28,912 nt of DNA from Hypsibius dujardini (taxonomy: Eukaryota > Tardigrada > Eutardigrada > Parachela > Hypsibiidae). Both the position numbers and the translations under genes were made by a program. Positions 9,919-18,862 of the stretch are shown here, piece after piece. Every line of letters begins with the position of its first letter. The stretch's first letter is position 1. The notes under the pieces are model-generated. The model worked only from the letters and a program-made list of their open reading frames with translations. It made no database searches and was not told the DNA's origin. Where the stretch lies: positions 1 to 28,912 of the forward strand of contig LRSR01012415.1 of the NCBI GenBank assembly GCA_001579985.1. The letters are read 5' to 3'.

Positions 9919-10189
9919 TAGGAGTAGGGAAAGGATGATGTCTTTGTGTAACGTTTCGTATTTGATTTTAGCATTGTTTTGTCTTTAATGTTGTAATGGT
10001 GGTGGGTGAAGTGGGAGGGTGGTGGGTTTCCTTAGGGAAAACACTTCAACCAAAATAGGATAGGGGCTAAATAGGGAAACTAAAATTAGGGTAAATTCAT
10101 TGTTTCGGAAATGAAATTTAGAGAGAGAAATAACCATGAGGCTCTGCTACTTTTTACAGTAGCAGGACACCGTTTTTAATTTAGAAGTC
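9919..10189. other. Spacer before PolB
   Basis: G+T-rich, then AT-rich, 271 bp; a likely promoter/5' UTR region for PolB, without a recognisable TATA box. Confidence 0.4.
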
Positions 10190-13100
10190 ATGTCCGGTGA
10201 GAAACACCATCCTTCATCGTCGTCGGAAATTCCGAATGCGGTCGATATTCTCGCCCCGGATACTCCACCGCCTGAAATTCTCGCACCGGATACTCCACCG
10301 CTTGATATTCTCGCTCCGGATACTCCACCGCCTGAAATTCTGGCTCCGGATACTCCACCGCCTGAAATTCTCGCACCGGATACTCCGCCGCTTGATATTC
10401 TCGCCCCGGATACTCCTCCTGTAATGTGGCCTGTTTCTGTGCGTGTTTCGTCCGCAGAAGCTCCAGGTACCATTAAGGATAACGTGTTTACGCTGGGACA
10501 AGAAGGCCCGTCAACGAGCAAGGTATGAATCGTCGGGTTTGAAAAAGTAGTCATCAGGGAAAACACTAAGGCTTTAGAATTGTAATACCTGTGCCTATAA
10601 TTTCAATGTTTTTCTATTGGTAGAAAATGTCGGAGGAAGAAAAACGTCAGTTCAATGAAACCAGTCGACAGGCAGCTCAGGCACGTCTGGCAGAGACGAA
10701 AGCACGGAAACGTCTGGAAATGGAAGACCTTGAATTCGGAGCTCTTGCTGATGCTGCGAGTCAGGAAGCTAAGCGATCTAAGATGGAGGCAAACCGACAA
10801 GAAGCCCTTCAACGCAAGGCTGCCTCCTTGGAACGGAAACGTCAAGAAGCGGAAGACACCGAGATGTGCACAGTTGCTGCGGCATGGAGTCTAGTGCAAC
10901 TCGAGGCAGAACAGCCGGAAAATGATGCATGGATGCTGAGTGCTGAGAGTTGGAATCCGGTGGAGAAGGGTGAACACATACCAAGGTCAATGCTGGTGAT
11001 TGCAAGCACTGATACTGTGACGAGCAACGTTGGCGAAACAGGGAATCAACAGACAGCCGAGGATCACCATTCCGATGACATGACCGGAGTCTTAGACGGG
11101 GAGGAACACAACGATGATGCAGTTGAACAGGTGGGCGGTGGAAATATCGAGCAAATCGGTTTTGCTGAAAACGATGCGAATGAACATGGAGAACCAGATT
11201 CCGAATGGGATATGTCGGAAGTCATCTCCAATCATCTCGACGTTGAACGGATAAGTCGTCGCCGCGTAGCCAAGTGGGGTACTATCTCTGACCGCTACAA
11301 CATTACGACCTATGGATTGGAAGACGTTCCAGCGAATCAGAAACTCGATGTTATTGTGGCTGTTTTACAATACGTCCGTGATCATGTTCTGGCAGATGCT
11401 GCCGACGATGAAATCTGTCGTCTTGCTGTCGAGGGCAGCACTCTAGAGCGTCCGATCTGGTGTCCTCCCACTATGAAGTCGCAGCTGAGTATTGAACGTT
11501 GGATGGCTGAAGTGGAGCGTGTACTGATGTCCCACGAACAGTTCAACCTGGCCGACAACTTTTCAGTTCGGGTTGAAAGAGCAAAACTTGTCGGTGGAGG
11601 CTGCATTCCTGGGGACGGTGATCTGATCAGTCAGCAAGTGAAAAGTTTGAGGTGTGTCTTTCAAATTAAGAACGAGGACAATCTCTGCATGGCCCGAGCA
11701 TTGGTGGTGGCTAAGGCTCACGCTGACATTGATGAATCTACTCCAGAGTTGCGGAAAGAAGGCATGAAGGCCTACAAAAAGTTGGGTCAGGCTACCGGCC
11801 CAATGCGTGGCTCACAAAAGAAAGCAGCGTTGGAGCTCGTTCGCCTAGCTGGGATCACAGACATGAAAGGTCCATACACACTGGCAGACCTTCCAAAGTT
11901 CGAGGCGGTTCTTCCCGGGTACCAGATTACAGTGCTGAGTTTCACTAACGGGAAGGGAATAACTTACAAGAGCGAGGCCACAGGGAAACCACTAATGCTG
12001 CTCCAGCGCAACAATCACTTCGACGTCTGTACTTCAATTGCTCCCTTCTTTGGAAGGAGTTACTGGTGCCACAACTGCGACAAGGGGTACGATCAGCGCA
12101 CACTCCACCGATGTCAGTTCATGTGTCAGATGTGCCTCCGTCAAGATTGTCCGAAGGAGATGGACTCCCTCATCTTCTGCACGTCCTGTTTACGCGAGTT
12201 CCCTGGCCAAAGCTGTTTCGATCACCACTTGACCACGACGGCAGGTGGATCTAAAAATAACGGGACGGAAATTCCGAGTTTGTGCAGCCAGATTAAACGA
12301 TGCCCAAATTGTCGCATGACTTTTTCTCTTCAGCATCGTGAGGAGGGAGCCAAGCACCAATGTGGTGGTAAGATTATAGTTTCTTTAGCCGGTTACTTTC
12401 AATTTACAGAATATTATTTTGCCTGCAGAAACTTTCTGCAAGAACTGTAAGATTCACGTCATACCGGGAGATCACCAATGCTACATCATGCCCATTAACT
12501 TCAGTCCAGCACAACGGAAGAAGCATCGAGAGACTGAATTCTTGTACTTTGATCTGGAGACGTTTACTTCAGCGGATGGAACATTGATCCCGAATCTGGC
12601 GGTATGGAGTTCGTGTGCTGATAATGAGATTATGCTCTTAGTAATTTTTTTTATCTTTCTTTTTCGAATACAGGTCGTTCAGAACGGTTTCGGTGAATGC
12701 GTGTACTTTCCCAAATCGAATGAGCCGATTGGAAGAGACATCAGCGACGAGCTTTGCAAGTTCCTCATCAGTCCGCAGTTTCACAACTGTATAGCCATTG
12801 CCCATAATTCTAGTGTAAGTACTTTATTGAACTTGTACATATGTTCTTGTATTTACATTATTGTGTGACTAGGGCTTTGACGGAATGTTCATCTTGAAAT
12901 GGTGTCTTGCCAATGGCATCATCCCACAGAAGCAGATCATGAACGGAACCAAGATCATGCAGATGGACATTTGCAATCCAACTTTGGGCATCAACCTTCG
13001 GATTCGTTGTTCTTACAGACAAATTCCTTTGAAACTGATTGACTTCCCGGCAGCGTTGGAACTGAAGGACGTGAGCAAGGGTGACTTTCCGCACCGCTTC

Positions 13101-15534
13101 AACCGTTCAGAGAACTGGAACAGGGTCACACCGTTCCCCAGCAAAGATGATTTCGGTTACCGGGGATTGTCTGCCAAGGACAAGACTTACTTCGATCAGT
13201 GGTACGCAGGAGAGAAGCAAGCCAAGGACGGCCGATACGATTTCAATGCGGAGCTCCGTGACTACTGTAAGAGAGACGTGGACGTTCTGAGGGAAGGATG
13301 TCAGAAATGGCGAGAGATCTTCATGGAGATCAGTGGCGGAATATGTCCCTTCAATGCTGGGCTCACCATCGCAAGCCTCTGCAGCGTCATCTGGCGTTTG
13401 AAGTTTTTAGAGGAGAATCTCGTCGGACTAGTGCCCAAATTTGCAGGCAATCGGAAGCAGTCCCATTGGGCTAGGCAGTGGCTTGAGTGGAAGGCCCACG
13501 TGGAAAACGTTGAGATCATTTCTCTAACGAGCGGGCGAGAATTCAAAATCGGACCCTACTACGTTGATGGATTCTGCGAGACAAAGAACAAAGTGTTCGA
13601 GGCGCACGGTTGCTTGTAAGTTTACGAATGTTTCGGTCATGACATGCACTCAGAAATATCTTTTGTCCTGTAGTTGGCATGGTTGCCCGACTTGTTTCGA
13701 CAAGGATACTATTCATCCCATCCGTCAAGTCCCTTACGACAACGTCTACCAGGACACCAAAGAACGGACCCAGTACCTTCGTGACCAGGGTTGTGACGTT
13801 GAGGAAGTTTGGGAGCACGACTTCAAGCGAATGCTGAAGGACAACAAGGAGATGCAGACCTACATCAAAGGCCTGGTGTTTGAGGAGAAACTTTCTCCGC
13901 GCGATGCGTTCTTCGGAGGCCGAACCAACGCATTGAAGCTATACCACAAGTGTGAGGAGGACGAGAAGATTCTGTACTTGGACGTCACTTCTGAGTAAGG
14001 TTCGTCTTTTTTGTGACAAACTTGAATTGAGAAAAGTGTCCTACAGGTACCCATATGTCAACAAGAAGTGTGCATATCCTGTTCGGGAGTGCCAGATAAT
14101 CCGACAGGACTTTGGAGATGTGCGCGACTACTTTGGAGTCATAAAGCTGTCAATTGTTCCACCGAGAAACCTCAACATTCCGGTCCTCCCTATGCGTTGC
14201 AACCACCAGTTGGTGTTCACCTTGTGCCGTACCTGTGCTGAAACGCTGTCAAGAGTTCCGTGCAACCACTCCAAGGACCAGCGGAAGTTGATTGGCACCT
14301 GGTGCACTCCGGAAATCCACAAGGCCCTGGATATGGGGTACGTGATCGACGAGATCAAGGAGGTGTGGCACTTTCCGGAGCAGCGATTAGGACTTTTTGC
14401 CCCCTACATCGATCCCTTCTACAAGATCAAAACCGAGTCAAGCGGCTACCCTGCTGAAGTGGTGACGGAGGAGGAGAAGGACAGATACATTGCCAGCTTC
14501 GAGCAGCACGAAGGCATCAAATTGGACAAGGCCAAGATTAAGGAGAACAAGGGCATGCGCTGCGTCTCCAAGTTGTTCCTCAATAGTTTTTGGGTGAGTT
14601 TTATTTGTTCGTACAATTTGCGTAAATTTGTTCGTACAGTTTTTCGTACATTTTTTCGCACTTGGCATAGGGTCGTCTTGGCATGCAGGAAAATCGCAGC
14701 AACCGTGTCTTCATCAATGAACCACTCAAGTTCTACGAGATGCTGTCCAACGGTGAAAACCTTGTTTCCGGTTGGGACTTTATCAACGACGACGTGGTCA
14801 CCGTCCAGTTCAAAAAGGAGCAGAGCTTTGTGGAGGAAAATCCCACCACCAATGTCATTCTAGCCGCTTTTACCACTTGCTGGTAAGCGATAAATCAAGT
14901 TTTCACCATTACCAAACTTTGAATATTATCATTTCAGGGCACGTCTCCATCTGTACAAATTTATGGAGCAGCTTGAAAACCATTACCCAGGGCGAATTTT
15001 GTACTTTGGTAAGCACTTTTCTAGATTCTGGTGTCAAGCTCTGATTTTGTTTTGTTGTTAGACACCGACTCGCTGATCTTTGTTGCCCGCGACACCGATG
15101 AATGGAAGTTAGAGACCGGGCACTATTTGGGAGATCTAGTCAGCGAACTTAAACCTGGACAGCACATTGAAGAATTTGTTTCCTTGGGAGCCAAGTAAGA
15201 ATATGTCAAAATGTAATTAATCAAAAATAGAGACTTTCATAATCTTCTTGGTAGGAGATATGCCTACCGTACCAACGATGGTAAGCACGTGACCAAGATC
15301 AAGGGCTTCACTCTGAACGGTGAGACGGAAGAATTAATCAATTTTCCCGCCATGCTGCACTTGTTGGATGAGAAGGAATCGACCATTGCCGTTCCGCAGC
15401 GGAACTTACGGCGCGATATCAAAGCCGTAGCTATTAAGGAGGTTCAGACAATGAAGAAGTGCCGCTTCTACTACAAAAAACGTGTCATTTTGGATGGTCA
15501 TCTTACTGTCCCGTTCGGTTTTTGTGCGGACTAG
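10190..15534 (+). CDS. polB: Protein-primed family B DNA polymerase (11 exons)
   Basis: Spliced model: 10190-10522, 10624-12367, 12429-12601, 12674-12814, 12873-13615, 13674-13994, 14047-14593, 14671-14882, 14938-15008, 15062-15194, 15255-15534; all GT-AG, introns 52-101 bp, every phase fits, about 1565 aa. Residues 19-78 are six copies of a 10-aa repeat (ILAPDTPP). About 115-190 is a charged helical region, which could serve as terminal protein. About 460-580 has DNLCMARAL (Cys466) and NNHFDV (His576), an OTU-like Cys/His pair, then a zinc-rich region (CHNC, CQMC, CTSC, CPNC, CKNC) to about 710. Exonuclease motifs: FDLET (D734, E736), GFDG (D800), YCKRD (Y928, D932). Polymerase: GGRTNA (about 1126-1131), motif A LDVTSEYP (D1148), motif B KLFLNSFWGRLG, motif C DTDS (1429-1432). 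It replicates the element from protein-primed ends. The 72-bp intron 12602-12673 stays open in frame, so it could be retained. The first exon could be a separate ORF, but its join is in phase. Confidence 0.93.
10244..10423. repeat. 30-bp coding minisatellite in PolB exon 1
   Basis: Six tandem 30-bp units encode (D/E)ILAPDTPP(P/L). The Pro/Asp-rich sequence is probably unstructured; copy number is likely to vary between element copies. Confidence 0.85.
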
Positions 15535-16049
15535 TGTTTTAATAGTTTTTGCAGTTCATGGTAACCATTCTCAATATCTTGTTCATTTTTACCGCCCAAA
15601 AAATTACATTTTCCACTGTGAAAAAGAACAGCTGAACAGTTTTTTAGCTTAACACGCATGCCAGGAAATAATTCTGGATGATATTCTGCATTTTTTAGCT
15701 GTAAACACAAGTCTTCCAGTCGCATAAAAGAACCGAAATTGTATGTGCCGACCACATTGACTACTTTAAAGTTAGTAATAAAAGTCGAATAACCGATACA
15801 ATTTAAAATGTCTGAAAAATGCCGGACCAAAGCATGAGCAGCGTATTCCGATCGGGCTCCATTGACCGTAATTTTTCCGTTCCGGTACAGTTGACAGTGA
15901 GCTTTGAACGGTTCCAGAATCTTAATTAAAAGTCCAGAAAAGCGATGAGGAACATATTGCGCCATCGGGATCTTCCGTTCAATCCTTTCCAAATTTAGGT
16001 GGGCATTAAGTAGGGCTGTGGCAACGACGTTGGTGACTCGTGTAGCCAT
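15531..16049 (-). CDS. TATA-binding protein (TBP) homologue, two TBP repeats
   Basis: 172 aa, ATG at 16049. Two direct TBP repeats are visible: repeat 1 at about 5-85 (VTNVVATALL, YVPHRFSGLLIKILEP, YRNGKITVNGAR) and repeat 2 at about 93-172 (FKVVNVVGTYNF, LKNAEYHPELFPGM, VLFHSGKCNFLGGK). Of the four Phe that TBP wedges into the DNA minor groove, three are kept (F37, F128, F143); the second of repeat 1 is Tyr (Y55). The length matches the TBP core with no long N-terminal domain. It converges with PolB; the two TAG stops share the palindrome CTAG (15531-15534). The acidic open frame just upstream of the ATG suggests either a slightly longer protein or linkage with the preceding ORF. It likely recruits transcription machinery to the element's own promoters, several of which carry TATA boxes. 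TBP is not a standard Polinton gene that I know of. Confidence 0.87.
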   Translation of the reverse strand: MATRVTNVVATALLNAHLNLERIERKIPMAQYVPHRFSGLLIKILEPFKAHCQLYRNGKITVNGARSEYAAHALVRHFSDILNCIGYSTFITNFKVVNVVGTYNFGSFMRLEDLCLQLKNAEYHPELFPGMRVKLKNCSAVLFHSGKCNFLGGKNEQDIENGYHELQKLLKH

Positions 16050-16486
16050 AGCCCGAAAACAACGGCTTTGTTCAATGTCGTCTTCTTCAGTTGTGTCAAT
16101 TTGTCAAAGGTCGGGCATCCCAAGTTTTCCAAGTCTGTTAAATGTCCCCACTGGTATGGAAAATAAGTGTCCAACAGCTGTTTCTTTTGGAAACCCTTGG
16201 TGAAGAAGGTCAGGCGAGTCGTTCGAACACCCAGGAATAAGATGATGTCTTCAAGGGCGCTCCGTACTTGATCGTGCTGATACATTCCAGGCTCACCCCA
16301 GTTCAAGCCATGAGATTTCTTTGCTTGAAGACGCAAGTAGCTACGGTGATGTTTTGCCCAGGGCGGAAGATTGAATGTAACTTCGATGGACTTTCCGAGA
16401 GTAGGAGCAAAGAATGCTAACTTTTTTAAATGACTCACAGAATTAATAACGAACCAATCTGCGTCAACAACCACATTGTGCTCCAT
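15995..16486 (-). CDS. Exonuclease-like / unknown-family ORF upstream of TBP
   Basis: 163 codons, overlapping the TBP ORF by 55 bp in another frame; the last 30 or so residues look like shadow sequence. Visible motifs: VVVDADWFVIN near the start, HGLNWGEPGMY near 60-70, FFTKGFQKKQLLD near 94-106 and DLENLGCPTFDKL near 118-130. This order recalls, from memory, an uncharacterised RNase H-like/exonuclease-type family common in invertebrate genomes with a D-x-E, HG-W, KG-K and L-x-x-GCP pattern. The function is not established. The gene may end near 16090 by reading into the TBP frame (a base shift) or be separate. It starts a divergent pair with the BIR-like gene across 16487-16681. Confidence 0.55.
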   Translation of the reverse strand: MEHNVVVDADWFVINSVSHLKKLAFFAPTLGKSIEVTFNLPPWAKHHRSYLRLQAKKSHGLNWGEPGMYQHDQVRSALEDIILFLGVRTTRLTFFTKGFQKKQLLDTYFPYQWGHLTDLENLGCPTFDKLTQLKKTTLNKAVVFGLWLHESPTSLPQPYLMPT

Positions 16487-16681
16487 TCTGCTCGGGTTCC
16501 GTCGGGGAATGCAAATTTCCTTCTAAGAGCTGAGAAAAGTGTAGTCACTTTAATAGCAAGTTGAGTCACCCGACAAATAACCCAACAGATAACCCGACAG
16601 CATGATGATTCAGATAATCGAACAGTGTAATCTCGGGTGGAAGAATTAACGTGAAAGTTAGTTGGCACTCCTCAATCAGTC
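16487..16681. promoter_or_regulatory. Divergent promoter region with AACCC repeats
   Basis: The 195 bp between the minus-strand exonuclease-like ORF and the plus-strand ORF at 16682. It contains ACCCGACA at about 16567, AACCCAACAGATAACCCGACAG at 16578-16599 region (two near-identical halves) and no clear TATA box. Similar ACCCGA blocks occur upstream of other accessory genes (near 26200-26220 and 25420). Confidence 0.4.
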
Positions 16682-16879
16682 ATGGAGGAAATTGAGCAGG
16701 AACTCCTTGTGAAAGTGATGCCATCCGAAAAAGCTTTGCGTCTGTATCCAAAGTGGGTCAAGTACATGCATTCTTCCTCCGTTTACACTCCCCATCACGG
16801 AAGTAAAGTGGACAAGGTTGATGCCATCCTCTACTGGAGAGCCGTTCGCGATTGGATGCTGATCTGGAACCTCTCTTAA
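16682..16879 (+). CDS. Short ORF directly upstream of the BIR-like gene
   Basis: 65 aa, starts MEEIEQELLVKVMPSEKAL, contains several Trp/Tyr residues and the helix-like segment KVDAILYWRAVRDWM. Its TAA stop overlaps the ATG of the next ORF (TAATG, 16877-16881). The frame of the next ORF is already open here from 16822, so the two may be one gene with a one-base shift, or a termination-reinitiation pair. No family recognised. Confidence 0.45.
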   Translation: MEEIEQELLVKVMPSEKALRLYPKWVKYMHSSSVYTPHHGSKVDKVDAILYWRAVRDWMLIWNLS

Positions 16880-17184
16880 TGTCCAAACGCTACCCCACCA
16901 TGGAAGCCCGTTACCGCACCATGCCCTACGGTTCTTACGACAAACTAGCTTTTGCGTACCAAGGATTCCATCTTCATGATATTGAGTATCCCAACGACAA
17001 CAAAGTCCGGTGTGCTTATTGTGGTCTGATCAAGAGCGTCAAAGAAGCGGAAAAAATTGTGGCGAGCGGCGGACCATCGATAGGACTGCAGCATAGATTG
17101 GATAGTCCATCCTGTTCTTTTGCTCGTCAATATATTAAAGCCCAGTCAGAGTTTCTTGCTGTTTCAGAGTTTACTTCAAAGTGA
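16879..17184 (+). CDS. BIR-like (IAP-type) zinc-binding protein
   Basis: 101 aa from the ATG at 16879. An early Arg with TM (ARYRTM), an aromatic stretch LAFAYQGFHLHDI, then C45-x2-C48 (CAYCG), a longer loop, H72 and C79 (QHRLDSPSC) with F after it. C-x2-C then H-x6-C is the zinc signature of BIR domains; the spacing between the pairs (23) is longer than the usual 16 or so. BIR proteins of baculoviruses and cells block caspases; some other members act in cell division. Here the role is inference. There is no RING domain. Stop TGA; the ATPase ATG follows 3 bp later. Confidence 0.55.
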   Translation: MSKRYPTMEARYRTMPYGSYDKLAFAYQGFHLHDIEYPNDNKVRCAYCGLIKSVKEAEKIVASGGPSIGLQHRLDSPSCSFARQYIKAQSEFLAVSEFTSK

Positions 17185-17187
17185 AAA

Positions 17188-17892
17188 ATGGAATCATTTA
17201 TGAAGTTTCGTGTTCCATTTGGGGCTATTGTTTGTGGGCCGACCATGAGTGGAAAATCTGAGTTTGTTTTTAACCTTATACGTGAAAGTAATAAAATTCT
17301 GAGTGAAAATCCGGATCGTATTATTTACTGTTACGGTGAATTTCAAGAAAAGTTTACCGAGCTTCAGCAAGATGTACCGTCAATTGAGTTTGTGAAAGGG
17401 GTCTCGGGAGTCTTAGAAGACGAACACTTTTTTGATGGTACCAAGTCTACACTACTGATACTGGATGACCTGGGTCAAGATATTGCCGACGATAAGCGTA
17501 GCACCAAACTTTTCACACAGGCCATACATCATCGTAGAGTATCGGTCATACTGATTATGCAAAACCTTTACAAACAAGGCAAAGCAATGAGGGATGTTCA
17601 TCTTAATGCATCCTACCTTGTGTTGTTTAAAAACGTTCGAGATGTTCAACAAATTTCCCTATTATCAAGGCAGACAGGGCTTCCACATTTGACTGATGCT
17701 TACAAAAAGGTTACAGCTGAACCATATTGTCCATTAATTGTAGACTTGAAACCTGATACACCTGACTATTTAAGAGTTCGTAGCAACGTTTTACCAAACC
17801 AGATTCCTAAATTATACGTCAGCAAGAAAAGAGTAATTCCTGCAAAATGTCTCAGCGGACCCGCCAGCTTACTCCGTACGTCCTCACCTTGA
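17188..17892 (+). CDS. FtsK/HerA-type genome-packaging ATPase
   Basis: 234 aa. Walker A GPTMSGKS at 17-24, Walker B TLLILDD at 88-94, and a downstream QNLYKQG segment of the kind that holds the sensor Gln/Asn in the A32/FtsK group. Polinton packaging ATPases are about this length. It pumps element DNA into the capsid. The C-terminal 15 codons overlap the next gene in another frame. Confidence 0.92.
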   Translation: MESFMKFRVPFGAIVCGPTMSGKSEFVFNLIRESNKILSENPDRIIYCYGEFQEKFTELQQDVPSIEFVKGVSGVLEDEHFFDGTKSTLLILDDLGQDIADDKRSTKLFTQAIHHRRVSVILIMQNLYKQGKAMRDVHLNASYLVLFKNVRDVQQISLLSRQTGLPHLTDAYKKVTAEPYCPLIVDLKPDTPDYLRVRSNVLPNQIPKLYVSKKRVIPAKCLSGPASLLRTSSP

Positions 17893-18170
17893 GGGATCTT
17901 AAACCAAAGCAGCGGAGACAAATGCTTGGCCTGGCAACTAAGGATCAAATGCGTGGACTGGAGGAAGTTGCTGTCAACATTGTTAAAATCACTGTCCCAC
18001 TTACTCCTGCACAGGAGAAGGTGTGTCATCGCTGGCGAAAATCTCTCAAACTAATTGCATTAAAGCGGTATCCAAACAAGAAAAAGAAGGAAATTCTTCA
18101 GCGTGGTGGATTCCTTGGTGCAATCTTGCCTGTTATTGCAAGCGTACTAGGAGCTGTACTCAATGGATGA
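17847..18170 (+). CDS. Conserved small basic Polinton protein with hydrophobic C-terminus
   Basis: 107 aa. Helical basic body (LRDLKPKQRRQMLGLA, CHRWRKSLKLIALKRY, KKKKEIL) followed by a Gly-rich hydrophobic tail (GGFLGAILPVIASVLGAV). From memory, such proteins lie next to the ATPase in many Polintons/adintoviruses and resemble adenoviral core or membrane-active peptides; that comparison is inference. Overlaps the ATPase before it and the next gene after it (ATGGATGA, 18163-18170). Confidence 0.7.
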   Translation: MSQRTRQLTPYVLTLRDLKPKQRRQMLGLATKDQMRGLEEVAVNIVKITVPLTPAQEKVCHRWRKSLKLIALKRYPNKKKKEILQRGGFLGAILPVIASVLGAVLNG

Positions 18171-18786
18171 ATTTTGTCTACTGCCACGCAACGTGGTTGA
18201 TCGATACCAGGGACGACAGCCACCGGACTCGAAGGATGTCAAGGCTTTGAGCTGTCTAGTGAACAACATTCTTCAACGAGATAATTTGAGTGAATATGAA
18301 AAAGCCGATCTCCTATCAGCTTCCTTGGACCGGTTTTCAGCCTGGAATTCGGAGGCACCCACGCAGCGTCAAGAGAAGGCCATTCCAATTGAACAAAATC
18401 TTCCGCCACCCGTTGAACCCTTGGCACGTGAGTCAAAAAAGAAACCATTCAAGTCACCAATAATTGCAAAGCGTATTGCGAAACGTCAAACAGAGGAAGA
18501 TGAACACGTTATCAAGAAAATGAAGGCAATTCCCAAGCTTTCCAAGAAGCCTACAGGAAAGCGAAAAACAACTTGGGAGGTCAAACGCGTACCAGACGTG
18601 GAAATGAACAGTGTGCCAGAATCGGATGAAATGGAAATTGAACGCGGAAAAAGGAAGCGTGTCACCGATCTTTTCGGTTTCCCAAAAAATAAAAGGAGAT
18701 TAAAGTTTCTCAAGCGTAGTCATCAAGAAATATTTGCCCCCCATAAAAAACAAAAGGGTGGATTTAAGTGGATTTCTCTTCATTAA
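18163..18786 (+). CDS. Conserved basic Polinton protein, Lys/Arg-rich
   Basis: 207 aa, starts MDEFCLLPRNVVDRYQ; an N-terminal helical region to about 70 and then a long Lys/Arg- and Pro-rich region with several nuclear-localisation-like clusters, ending GGFKWISLH and TAA. The opening 'LLP..V.DRY' and the KGGFKW end are features I associate with a conserved Polinton ORF of unknown role. It is a likely DNA-condensing or virion-core protein by charge. Confidence 0.65.
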   Translation: MDEFCLLPRNVVDRYQGRQPPDSKDVKALSCLVNNILQRDNLSEYEKADLLSASLDRFSAWNSEAPTQRQEKAIPIEQNLPPPVEPLARESKKKPFKSPIIAKRIAKRQTEEDEHVIKKMKAIPKLSKKPTGKRKTTWEVKRVPDVEMNSVPESDEMEIERGKRKRVTDLFGFPKNKRRLKFLKRSHQEIFAPHKKQKGGFKWISLH

Positions 18787-18862
18787 AGAATGGCTGAATG
18801 GTGCCCATCAGTTCTTCGATTTTGCCATATTTTTAAATTTAACATAATCAGCAATTGCTGCA

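Noticed and set aside
10147-10566. 139-codon minus-strand ORF with GGVSGARIS repeats
   Set aside because: Antisense of the 30-bp repeats in PolB exon 1; no start context or domain.
16018-16203. Plus-strand ORF opposite the TBP start
   Set aside because: Shadow of the minus-strand genes.
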